DNA of 64,000 nucleotides from Hymenobacter swuensis DY53. GTDB lineage: Bacteria; Bacteroidota; Bacteroidia; Cytophagales; Hymenobacteraceae. Below the pieces are notes generated by a model. The model saw only the letters and a program-made list of their open reading frames with translations. It did no database searches and was not told the origin of the DNA. The position numbers and the translations under genes were made by a program. The DNA lies in NCBI RefSeq assembly GCF_000576555.1, contig NZ_CP007145.1:3804501-3868500 (forward strand), written 5' to 3'. Shown here one piece after another: positions 1-6,722 of the stretch. The first letter of the stretch is position 1, and each line of letters opens with the position of its first letter.

Positions 1-663
1 CAGCTCCCCTATTTTTTTTTGGTCGGCGGCGGCGGCGGAGCGCAGCGCCTCCACCTCCACCATTAACTGTTCATATTGGTCGTCTCTATATACGCGCGAC
101 CCATTCTGTCTAGGTTGGTGACCGAAAGTGTCTAGGTTGGGGTACCCATTCTGTCTAGGTTGGTCGGGGGCAACCTCGCCATTTTGTCTAGGTTGAGAGC
201 GCGTTTTGTCTAGGTTGATGTCTAGGTTGGGGGCCGTTTTGTCTAGGTTCCTGTCTAGGTTGGCGACGGCAGCCAGCGCCCGGATGGCCTGCTCCTGCTG
301 GCCTTCGTCGGCCGTCAGGTAGCAGGCCCGTAGCGCCTCCACCGGCCACATGCGGCGGGCTTTGCCCTGACCCTCGATGCGCAGCAGGCCGCGGGCTTCC
401 AAGTCGGTGAGGGTGCGCGAAATGGTACGCTCCGACGCCGGGCGCAATCGGGCGGCCAGGTACGGGTTGGTGGCGTCACACTGTTTGCGCTGGCCGTTCT
501 CTGCCAGCCCGCACACCTGGTTGAGTACCGCCTTTTGGGTGCGGGACAGGCCGGGCATACGGTCGAGAACTTGGGCAATGGGCAACATACGGCGGGAAGG
601 AGCGGAAGCGGAAAGAGCAAGGGAGTCGCCGGCGTGGGCGACCATCATGGGGGCGGCACTCAT
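1..663 (-). CDS. Phage/plasmid-type replication initiator, winged-helix N-terminus (partial, runs off left edge)
   Basis: The frame is open from the ATG at 663 to the window edge (221 codons, C-terminus missing). Residues about 40-105 form a winged-helix domain: a KAVLNQVCGLAENG helix, a recognition-like SERTISRTLTDLEARGLL helix, then a basic wing. After residue 135 the protein is a low-complexity stretch of NLDK and QPRQNG motifs encoded by eight DNA iterons, followed by a predicted coiled coil. A helix-turn-helix head with iterons inside the gene matches the lambda O / ori arrangement. It is the last visible gene of the leftward early operon, 24 bp after its neighbour. Initiator function is inferred from architecture; a transcriptional regulator is the alternative. 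Confidence 0.6.
   Translation of the reverse strand, partial: MSAAPMMVAHAGDSLALSASAPSRRMLPIAQVLDRMPGLSRTQKAVLNQVCGLAENGQRKQCDATNPYLAARLRPASERTISRTLTDLEARGLLRIEGQGKARRMWPVEALRACYLTADEGQQEQAIRALAAVANLDRNLDKTAPNLDINLDKTRSQPRQNGEVAPDQPRQNGYPNLDTFGHQPRQNGSRVYRDDQYEQLMVEVEALRSAAAADQKKIGEL
107..261. repeat. Eight iterons inside the initiator gene; candidate replication origin
   Basis: Eight exact copies of the 10-mer TGTCTAGGTT (AACCTAGACA on the coding strand) start at 107, 129, 152, 185, 207, 219, 240 and 252. Start-to-start spacings are 22, 23, 33, 22, 12, 21 and 12 bp, all near multiples of 11, so the copies lie on about the same helix face. They are read in two reading frames (NLD and QPRQ), so the DNA, not the peptide, is conserved. 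A modestly AT-rich stretch (60-95) follows on the coding-downstream side and could be the unwinding element. Confidence 0.75.
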
Positions 664-687
664 AGCAGCAGGCTTGTTTGGATGGGC

Positions 688-1371
688 TTAGGCATCCTCG
701 TCGAGCAGCTGGCCGTTGATGGAGCGCGGGGCAAGCGTGACGCTACGGCCACCGCCCGAAATCGTGAGGCTGCTCAGCCCGCTGCTCTGGTGCATCTCGT
801 CCACGATATCCTGCAGGCCGCCGCCGAAGCTGAGGGCCAGCTGCTCTACCTTCGGCGGCTCGTCAGCAAACTTGCCATTCAGGTACAGGCTCGTTTCCTT
901 CGACAACGTGCGGATAGCTTCGCGCAGCAATCCCAAAAACTCGTAGTCGTCGTTCTCCTCGTCGATGAAGGGCGTGTTGAAGTTCACGGCCTTGCCGGAA
1001 CGCAGCCAGCGCCGGCCCGACAGGGTGAAGCCGTTGCCCTTTGCCCCCCACGAGAGGCCCCGGCAGGCAAAGCCCGCCAGGCCCGCGCACTCCAGCGCCT
1101 CGTCGTCGCGTATCAGCTCCTCCAGCGCCTCATCGGTTTCCACGCCGAAATCGGCATGGTTCAGCGACTCGGTCACTAGGCAGAAATGCACGGTGAGCCG
1201 ATGAAAGGCCCGCAGCAAATCCTCGTGGGGGAGTTTGTCCACGTGGGTGCTGGTGATTTCGTGTACCTCCGCCTCCCCCCGGCGCACCCGGGCGGAGGCT
1301 TCGTACTCGACGAAATCATGCTTGGCCAGCTTGATCTTGGTAAAGAAAAACGTGTTGGTGGGCGTCTCCAT
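688..1371 (-). CDS. Hypothetical phage protein, 227 aa
   Basis: Start chosen at the ATG at 1371 (METPTNTFFF), two bases after the stop of the upstream gene; the longer in-frame start would overlap that gene. The protein is acidic and soluble with no signal peptide or membrane segment. The middle (about residues 85-140) has a glycine/tryptophan-rich stretch, and the end (LTISGGGRSVTL) looks like a short beta hairpin. I recognise no family. Tight packing between the SANT-repeat gene and the initiator gene places it in the early replication/recombination operon. Confidence 0.7.
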   Translation of the reverse strand: METPTNTFFFTKIKLAKHDFVEYEASARVRRGEAEVHEITSTHVDKLPHEDLLRAFHRLTVHFCLVTESLNHADFGVETDEALEELIRDDEALECAGLAGFACRGLSWGAKGNGFTLSGRRWLRSGKAVNFNTPFIDEENDDYEFLGLLREAIRTLSKETSLYLNGKFADEPPKVEQLALSFGGGLQDIVDEMHQSSGLSSLTISGGGRSVTLAPRSINGQLLDEDA

Positions 1372-1373
1372 AG

Positions 1374-2336
1374 TTAGGCAGCTTTGCGCCACACGATTGC
1401 CGTGCGGCCGTTTTCATCGAGTATGGTAGTAGCTTTCTTACCGGCGGTGGTAGAGGCCAGCCAGGCGTTGTACTCGGGGCTGTGCATGGGATACTGCCAG
1501 CCCTTTTTTGGCGGCTCCGGCTTGGCCTTCTTCTCCTTTTTAGCCTGAGCCTTTTGCCGTACCAGCTTTTTCAGGGCCTTCTCCTCCTCACTCAGCACCG
1601 GCTTTTTGGGTGCTGGCGCGGGCTTCGCTTTGGCTACTGGAGCCGGCTTGGGGGCCGGGACGGGCTCGGGCACCTTTACTTTGGGCGGCTTGGGAACCAC
1701 CACTCGGGGCGGGCGCTTCAGGCCCAGCGTTCTGGCCATGGCATGAATAGTATCCGCCTTGCGGCCGAGTAGCTCTACCAGTTGCGCCGTAGGGAGGCCA
1801 GCCGGGTAGTGCTCCATGAGCAGGCCCAAGTGCTCCGTACTCCAGCGGGGCCGACCAGCGGGCCGGCGGCGGCACCGGATGCCGAGCCGCTTGGCCATTG
1901 TCACAACGGAAGGCTGGTTACGGCCTACCTGCTGGGCTACATGCTCCGGGCCGTGAATAGGATACTCCTCCCGCAGAATGGTGAGATGCTGTTCACTCCA
2001 GTTCGTTTTGCGGGGCTGCTTGCCAAACTCCTCGATGCGCAGGCCGAGTTTGGCGGCCTTCTTCAGCACGGCCGTGTGGGTGCGGCCCAGCAGCGAGGCC
2101 AGGTAGTGCCCGCCCCGGGTGGCATAGTGCGCCCGCACCTGCTGCTCATCTTCCGGGCTCCAGTGGCTTTCGCCGGAGCGGCGGCGCAGACCCAGGTTTT
2201 GCGCCTTATTGCGAATACAGTCCCAATTGCGGCCGGGCAGCAGGCCCAGCAGCTCCGCCTTAGTACCAAGTACGTACCGGTTCTTGAGCACGGCAACCTC
2301 GGCGGTGCTCCAGATGGTGTTGAGTTTAGCGGGCAT
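1374..2336 (-). CDS. Protein with four SANT/Myb-like helix-turn-helix repeats, 320 aa
   Basis: Start at ATG 2336, which overlaps the upstream gene's stop by 11 bp (translational coupling). Residues 9-50, 59-99, 113-153 and 165-206 are four copies of one unit: Trp-Ser/Thr, an acidic helix, a Tyr, then LLGR-type and AxxLGL helices. The pattern resembles Myb/SANT-like three-helix DNA-binding modules in phage and mobile-element proteins. A Pro/Lys/Ala-rich linker (about 208-280) and a small C-terminal domain (GWQYPMHSPEYNAWL...) follow. It probably binds DNA at several adjacent sites; the target and role are unknown. An origin- or operator-binding role is inference from the neighbouring initiator. 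Confidence 0.7.
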   Translation of the reverse strand: MPAKLNTIWSTAEVAVLKNRYVLGTKAELLGLLPGRNWDCIRNKAQNLGLRRRSGESHWSPEDEQQVRAHYATRGGHYLASLLGRTHTAVLKKAAKLGLRIEEFGKQPRKTNWSEQHLTILREEYPIHGPEHVAQQVGRNQPSVVTMAKRLGIRCRRRPAGRPRWSTEHLGLLMEHYPAGLPTAQLVELLGRKADTIHAMARTLGLKRPPRVVVPKPPKVKVPEPVPAPKPAPVAKAKPAPAPKKPVLSEEEKALKKLVRQKAQAKKEKKAKPEPPKKGWQYPMHSPEYNAWLASTTAGKKATTILDENGRTAIVWRKAA

Positions 2337-3036
2337 TGGAAAGGGATTGATTGGCTTGCAGATGGGCCTTGCGGCTTTCTTTGGCGGCGAATACATCCGC
2401 GTCGAGGTGCCAGCCTTTGGCCTCCCCTACCCACGCGGCCTGCAATTCCTCCAGCGTTTCGGCCTCGTTGAGGAAGCTCAGCACGACAAGCTTATCCATC
2501 GGCAACCCGTCCTCCTCCTCGGCGCTGCTTGGGGCGGCAGCGGCGGAGACTACCATCTGTGGTGAAGCCGGCGGCGTGGGCGCGGGCGCGGCCGGCTGGG
2601 TGGGGCGGGTGGCTTCCGCCGCTGGCTCCGGATTGCGGGCGCGGCTGAAATCATCCGACTCATCTTCCCCGTAGGCCCCGGCCGCATACAGGTCGGAGAG
2701 CTTGAGCACGGCCCGGCTCAGAGCGCGCTTCTCCGCCATTTCCAGGTAGTATTTATTCTGGCTGGTGTCCTTGCAGGCCGAGCCGAAGGTTTCAATGCTG
2801 GTAAACTTGCTGCCCACCGGCTTTTTGGCTGTGGCCTTCACGGCCGCGTAATCGGCCTGCGCGGCGCACACCTCAAACGTGATGCGAATGCCCACGGCGG
2901 CGGCAATCTTCTCGATGCCCGTGCGGCGAATTATGGTATAGTGCTGGTGCTTATGCACGTCCTCGTTCAGCAAGCCGTACTCTTTGAATAAGCGGTTGAG
3001 CTTGTCCCGCTGCGACTCCGTTTTCAGGGATTCCAT
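2326..3036 (-). CDS. Putative phage recombination / single-strand annealing-like protein, 236 aa
   Basis: Start placed at ATG 3036 (MESLKTES), because the upstream in-frame ATG at 3084 would sit inside a strong hairpin. The N-terminal ~130 residues contain HYTIIRRTGIEKIAAAVGI and KYYLEMAEKRALSRAVLKL, reminiscent of phage ERF/Rad52-like annealing proteins, where an ExxAxxRAL helix is conserved. A Pro/Ala-rich linker leads to a C-terminal helical segment (ETLEELQAAWVGEAKG...ESRKAHL) of the type found at the ends of RecT/ERF-like phage proteins. The family is not secure; the assignment rests on these weak motifs and the operon position. Confidence 0.4.
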   Translation of the reverse strand: MESLKTESQRDKLNRLFKEYGLLNEDVHKHQHYTIIRRTGIEKIAAAVGIRITFEVCAAQADYAAVKATAKKPVGSKFTSIETFGSACKDTSQNKYYLEMAEKRALSRAVLKLSDLYAAGAYGEDESDDFSRARNPEPAAEATRPTQPAAPAPTPPASPQMVVSAAAAPSSAEEEDGLPMDKLVVLSFLNEAETLEELQAAWVGEAKGWHLDADVFAAKESRKAHLQANQSLSNAR

Positions 3037-3067
3037 TAGCTTTGCAGTGTTCTGAATTTTGATTGAT

Positions 3068-3096
3068 AGGGCCGCCCCGGGCAATGGGGCGGCCCT
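3068..3096 (-). terminator. Strong GC hairpin upstream of the recombination gene
   Basis: An 11-bp perfect stem (3068-3078 with 3086-3096) encloses a 7-nt loop. It lies between two leftward genes. There is no clear U-run on either strand, so it may be an attenuator or mRNA processing/stability element rather than a full terminator. Confidence 0.5.
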
Positions 3097-3102
3097 CTCG
3101 TT

Positions 3103-3333
3103 TTAGAGGCGGGCGGCGAGGTGGCGGGCCTCGGTGGCCGATGTGGCGGCGGCAATGTTTTCGCGGCGCTGCAACTGCTCAGCCGAGCGGCGCACCTGCT
3201 GCTCCAGGGCCGAGGCGACCCGTTTGCCGGTGCCGACCCACGTTTCGTGCGTGAGGTAATTGCCTTTGGTATCGGTAGCTGTTACCGTCGTTTCGCGGCG
3301 GGCGGCGTTGGTGGTGGTGTTCGTTTTAATCAC
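3103..3333 (-). CDS. Small hypothetical phage protein, 76 aa
   Basis: The frame stays open further upstream, but that extension would overlap the preceding gene and reads as low-complexity Pro/Gly/Arg. The likely start is the GTG at 3333, giving VIKTNTTTNAARRETTVTATDTKG and so on. This leaves a natural 32-bp gap from the preceding gene. The product is Thr/Ala/Arg-rich with a helical, charged C-terminal half (EQQVRRSAEQLQRRENI). No family is recognised. It belongs to the leftward early operon. Confidence 0.5.
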   Translation of the reverse strand: MIKTNTTTNAARRETTVTATDTKGNYLTHETWVGTGKRVASALEQQVRRSAEQLQRRENIAAATSATEARHLAARL

Positions 3334-3365
3334 AGGGCAATTGTGGTTGGAGGTAAGAGGAAGGA

Positions 3366-3773
3366 CTAAGCGGCCTGATCTTCGTGGGCAGCGTGCAGCT
3401 GCGCATCGTAGCGGGCCTGGCACACGGCCCGCAGGCGCTCTTTGTGCCACTCGAATTCGCGGAGGGTAGCCTGGTAGAGGCGGCGGCGAATCCGCAATAC
3501 CTCCTCCACCTCCACCTGCCCGGTTTGCCGCAGCTCCAGGCAGAAGGCCGTGATGTCGGCCGTGGTCGGCTTGGGGGCATCCACGCGGGCGCGGCCCAGA
3601 AACAGGGTCAGGTTCAGCCAGCACTGGCGCAGGCGGTTGCCCAGCATTTGGGGCAGCGCGGCCTCGGTGGCTTCGCGTTTGGCGGCGGGCACTTCCGGCG
3701 ACTCCAGCCAGAAGCGGATTTGGGCCTCGGCGCTGAGCACATCGGGCCAGAGTTGACAGGCGGTGTAATGCAT
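3366..3773 (-). CDS. Hypothetical helical phage protein, 135 aa
   Basis: Begins at ATG 3773 two bases after the stop of the upstream HTH gene and ends with a TAG at 3366. The sequence is mostly helical and rich in Arg, Glu and Leu, with several Trp (RFWLESPEVPAAKREATEAAL, RIRRRLYQATLREFEWHKERLRAVC). No transmembrane segment, signal or known motif is visible. Probably cytosolic; it could be an accessory replication or regulatory factor, but nothing in the sequence decides that. Confidence 0.65.
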   Translation of the reverse strand: MHYTACQLWPDVLSAEAQIRFWLESPEVPAAKREATEAALPQMLGNRLRQCWLNLTLFLGRARVDAPKPTTADITAFCLELRQTGQVEVEEVLRIRRRLYQATLREFEWHKERLRAVCQARYDAQLHAAHEDQAA

Positions 3774-3775
3774 GA

Positions 3776-4120
3776 CTAGGCCGCGCGGGAGCTACTGGTT
3801 TGCAGACTGCTGTCGCCGAAATACTCGCGCACCGCCTGCTCCGTCACGATGTACTTTTTGCCGATGCGCTGGTGGCGCAGGCCTCCCTCCTTTCCCTCCT
3901 CAAAACGCTTGAGCAGTTCGTAGGCCTTGGTCTTGCCGCAGCCCAGGCGGATGTGCAGGCGGTCGTCGTACTTCTTATCGGCGCTCTGCTTGGGGCTCTG
4001 CACGTAGGTGCGCGTGGGCACCTCGGCTTCTGCCTGGGCCCGGAACTGGATTTCGAGCATGGTTACCCAATCCTGAGTTGGGGCGCCACCGGATGAGGCG
4101 GTAAGTGAAGTGGTATGCAT
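3776..4120 (-). CDS. Helix-turn-helix protein, excisionase/MerR-like fold, 114 aa
   Basis: Start at ATG 4120 (MHTTSLTAS); a second in-frame ATG at 4141 is possible. The C-terminal half (about residues 60-105) reads as a small winged-helix: IRLGCGKTKAYELLKRFEEG, then RHQRIGKKYIVTEQAVREYF. The AYELL recognition helix and the GKKYIVTEQAV strand-helix are typical of HTH_17 / excisionase-like proteins of Bacteroidota mobile elements. It may act as excisionase or early regulator. It lies near the divergent control region, preceded only by the 59-codon gene. Confidence 0.65.
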   Translation of the reverse strand: MHTTSLTASSGGAPTQDWVTMLEIQFRAQAEAEVPTRTYVQSPKQSADKKYDDRLHIRLGCGKTKAYELLKRFEEGKEGGLRHQRIGKKYIVTEQAVREYFGDSSLQTSSSRAA

Positions 4121-4190
4121 AGTTGTCTTTAGTTGAAACATTGAATTTGATTGAAAAACTCAGCAAAACTTAGCATGATGGGCAAAAAAA

Positions 4191-4370
4191 TTAGGCAGCA
4201 CTTAGCACCGTCTTAGCCTTCTCCTCCAGCCACTCAGCATGAATGTCTTTAAGGGTGATTTCTTCGCCGGCAAGCACTCTTTTGGCTTGCTCAATGCGCA
4301 GGGCTTTAGCGACATCCTCGGATACCTTAGTTCCTAGGCTGTGCTTTTTAGGTTGGGGATTCGAGGACAT
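4191..4370 (-). CDS. Very small hypothetical phage protein, 59 aa
   Basis: Reading leftward from the ATG at 4370 gives a clean 59-codon frame ending in TAA at 4191: MSSNPQPKKHSLGTKVSEDV and on to a Lys/Glu-rich helical tail. The KVSEDVAKALRIEQAKRVLAG stretch resembles the start of a ribbon-helix-helix or small antitoxin-like fold, but the match is weak. It is the first gene of the leftward operon, directly under the candidate promoter at 4396-4403, where Cro-like or early regulators are usually found. Function unknown. Confidence 0.55.
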   Translation of the reverse strand: MSSNPQPKKHSLGTKVSEDVAKALRIEQAKRVLAGEEITLKDIHAEWLEEKAKTVLSAA

Positions 4371-4504
4371 GGCGGTAAAGTATGGTTTGGTATGACAAGT
4401 ATACGAAGCATTTATTTGAATAACTACGCATATCTTAAAAATACTTTACGTTACGCTTAATAACGCTTTGTTTTGCTTAACACTCTCGCATCCCTCAAAC
4501 CCCA
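4371..4504. promoter_or_regulatory. Divergent lysis/lysogeny-type control region
   Basis: 134 bp of AT-rich DNA separate the leftward operon from the rightward repressor gene. On the minus strand TATACTTG (4403-4396) matches the Bacteroidota -7 box TAnnTTTG at 7 of 8 positions. CTTAA boxes occur at 4434, 4456 and 4476 (20-22 bp apart, two helical turns). The imperfect palindrome CGTTACGCTTAATAACG overlaps the middle one. These are candidate operators for the repressor encoded at 4505. Confidence 0.6.
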
Positions 4505-5257
4505 ATGGCCACACCCGCACATACACAAGCAACTCGCCTACTAGACCTAAGACGCAACGCTGGGCTTTCTCAGCGTGACGTAGCGGCTCTGATCAAAAAG
4601 GGTGGGCTCAGCTTAACCGATGCGCGTATTTCTGCCTATGAGAAAGATGATACCATTCGCATTAAGATGCCCATTCTGCGACGGCTCGCAGATATATACA
4701 AAACGACTACCGAGTACATAGAAACGGGCAAGCAACCCGTTTCTATGAGCGTGGTGCCTGATGAACATCCGCTGGGCCCGCTCATGTCCGACAAAAGCAA
4801 CGCACGCTTCGCCGCGCACTTCGACAAAAAGGAGATGGTGTACTACCGTCGTCTGGAAGCCGGAGCGCGGGCCACTTTCGCCGAATCCTTTATGAATGAT
4901 TTCGATTACAAAGACCTGCCCCTGTTCCCTGTCATTCGCATGATAGGCGACCCCGACGAGGGGCTGGTCGTGGACATCGACGGTGACTCGATGGAGCCCC
5001 AGCTGCGCTCCGGCATGAAGGTGCTGGTAGAGGAGCTACCCAACGTGGACTACTGGCGTGAAGCCCGCCCAGGTATCTACGTCATCATCTTCAAGCACCA
5101 CTTCGTCATCAAGCGCATCAAGCACAACACGCTCCGCGACACCGGCAAGGTGCTGCTGGAATCCGACAACCCCGAGGGCGGCGTGGAAGAAATCATCCTT
5201 GACGACATTCATGGCATGTGGCGCGTGATTCGCGGCGTGGACGTGCCGATCCGGTAG
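4505..5257 (+). CDS. Prophage repressor, XRE helix-turn-helix plus S24 (LexA-like) peptidase, 250 aa
   Basis: Residues about 8-75 are an XRE/Cro-type helix-turn-helix (LSQRDVAALI ... SAYEKDDT ... LRRLADIYK). Residues about 140-245 are an S24 domain with the GDSMEP nucleophile motif (Ser162) and the general-base lysine in FVIKRIK (Lys203). This is the architecture of CI-like repressors that self-cleave when RecA is activated; an Ala-Gly pair at 119-120 could be the cleavage site (inference). It is transcribed away from the early operon across a shared operator region, as expected of a lysogeny master repressor. Confidence 0.9.
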   Translation: MATPAHTQATRLLDLRRNAGLSQRDVAALIKKGGLSLTDARISAYEKDDTIRIKMPILRRLADIYKTTTEYIETGKQPVSMSVVPDEHPLGPLMSDKSNARFAAHFDKKEMVYYRRLEAGARATFAESFMNDFDYKDLPLFPVIRMIGDPDEGLVVDIDGDSMEPQLRSGMKVLVEELPNVDYWREARPGIYVIIFKHHFVIKRIKHNTLRDTGKVLLESDNPEGGVEEIILDDIHGMWRVIRGVDVPIR

Positions 5258-5309
5258 TTAAATTTCATAACAGCATAAATATTTCATAAAAGTCAAAACC
5301 TCCTATACC

Positions 5310-6182
5310 ATGGACAAGATCTTAATTCTAAGATATCAAAATATTATAACCGGAAATCTATTCTCAGAATCCATTTCGAAAGACATTAATTTATCAGAAT
5401 CAAATGCATTAATTAATGCAATAAAAAGACAAGATGAATTTCGACACTACAAAAGTGAATATAAATTCATCTTCTCAAAAGAGGACAATGATGGTTGTTT
5501 CGGAATTTTATTAAAAAAAGGAACAGCTAACGTCGGAACAAGCTACAATAGCAAAGGTGTCGTAAAAGAAAAAATTAACGATTGGCATGGACTTCCATTT
5601 TACATATACTACAAGACTCAACTCATATTCATACAAGAAATAAAAAAGTTAATCAAAGTAGATACTTTATGCAGATTATTATCTAACATTGATTTAAAAG
5701 AACAGAGCACAAATAACTACAAAACTGTCGTCGAGCCAATAATCGAACCAGGAAACTTTTGGCCTATAGTAAACAATGCAGATGGAATTTGTGAGCTAAA
5801 AGTAGAATTAGCAGGCCCCAATTTATTTGGAGCCACAAAAAAAGCAAATGTATTGCTTAAAGAATTAAAAGAAGTTTACAATCAAGAAAAATTCACCTTC
5901 AAGCTTGAAAATGAAAATGCAAAACTCAATATACCTAACAATGAGTTTATAAACAGCTGCCTTGATCAAGCTGAAAGCGGAGGTGGTAGCTGGGAACTAC
6001 TAGCATTATTCAGGAAAAAAAAGACACGAGTTAAAAGCTACGACAAAGCTGCAACTATGTCGGTCGAAACGATAGAAAATATAGAAACTTTACAAAGTCT
6101 TAAATCACGGCTTATAGAAAAAGTTAAGCAAATAGACGACCTACTATTGAAGAATTTGAACAAAACCCAAAATCGTGATTAA
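5310..6182 (+). CDS. Unknown 290-aa cytosolic protein of an AT-rich cargo module
   Basis: Base composition drops sharply here (rich in A and T, with AAA/ATA/TTA codons), unlike the GC-rich genes on both sides, which suggests separate acquisition. The protein has no signal or membrane segment. Visible features: a middle segment with FWPIVNNADGICELKVELAG and PNLFG, an acidic/asparagine-rich stretch, a GGGSW motif near residue 225, and a C-terminal coiled coil (residues about 255-285). I do not recognise a family. Its stop overlaps the start of the next gene, so the two are co-translated. The slot between repressor and integrase is typical for exclusion or defence cargo; that role is inference. 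Confidence 0.75.
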   Translation: MDKILILRYQNIITGNLFSESISKDINLSESNALINAIKRQDEFRHYKSEYKFIFSKEDNDGCFGILLKKGTANVGTSYNSKGVVKEKINDWHGLPFYIYYKTQLIFIQEIKKLIKVDTLCRLLSNIDLKEQSTNNYKTVVEPIIEPGNFWPIVNNADGICELKVELAGPNLFGATKKANVLLKELKEVYNQEKFTFKLENENAKLNIPNNEFINSCLDQAESGGGSWELLALFRKKKTRVKSYDKAATMSVETIENIETLQSLKSRLIEKVKQIDDLLLKNLNKTQNRD

Positions 6183-6672
6183 AAAATCACTTCTTCTGCT
6201 AAGTTCAGGCATTTTTCTTAGCGCTATTACAGCTAAGAGCCTTGACTATGCCTTCATCAAAGATTTGTACTTCAACTTTGTTTCCATAGTAGCTGGCCTA
6301 ATATTAGGCGCAGTTGGCGTGTTCACAAGTTCAATAACAATAATATATACATATATTAATAAAAAGCACCAGAACGGCGACATTCCCCTTGAAAAGAAAT
6401 TACACTTAAATCAAATAGCAAAAGATATTTCGTTTGAAATAAAAGAGAATACATTATATACAATTTATTTTTATTGTACAGGATTATTATTTGTCGTATT
6501 GCAAAATACCGACATTCCCATTATTGAATGGCCATTCAAACCAGAATACACATATTTATCAAAGAAACTAATATATGGTATAATAATATTCACATGCATT
6601 CCATCGATGATCTTAACAACGGTAGACACCATCAACGCTATGTTTAAGCTTCAGGAGGTTGGTGACTTATAG
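6175..6672 (+). CDS. Small multi-pass membrane protein paired with the upstream unknown gene, 165 aa
   Basis: GTG start at 6175 inside an 8-bp overlap with the upstream stop (GTGATTAA), a strong sign of coupled translation. About four hydrophobic segments are visible: residues 4-20, 33-60 (FVSIVAGLILGAVGVFTSSI), 95-110 and 132-150. A cytosolic charged loop (NKKHQNGDIPLEKKL...FEIKEN) lies between segments 2 and 3. The gene is as AT-rich as its partner. A soluble sensor plus small membrane effector is a common layout for abortive-infection or superinfection-exclusion pairs, but no known family is identified. Confidence 0.75.
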   Translation: MIKKSLLLLSSGIFLSAITAKSLDYAFIKDLYFNFVSIVAGLILGAVGVFTSSITIIYTYINKKHQNGDIPLEKKLHLNQIAKDISFEIKENTLYTIYFYCTGLLFVVLQNTDIPIIEWPFKPEYTYLSKKLIYGIIIFTCIPSMILTTVDTINAMFKLQEVGDL

Positions 6673-6722
6673 TAGGCTCATCATTCTTTCGTAGGCCCAC
6701 TTTACTATTTCGTGCTGTCGAC

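Noticed and set aside
107..261. Possible CRISPR array
   Set aside because: The unit is only 10 bp and the gaps are 2-23 bp, inside an open coding frame; there are no spacers of normal length and no cas genes.
377..1204. Rightward frames over the initiator and hypothetical genes
   Set aside because: They are antisense shadows of the GC-rich leftward genes, without start context or domains.
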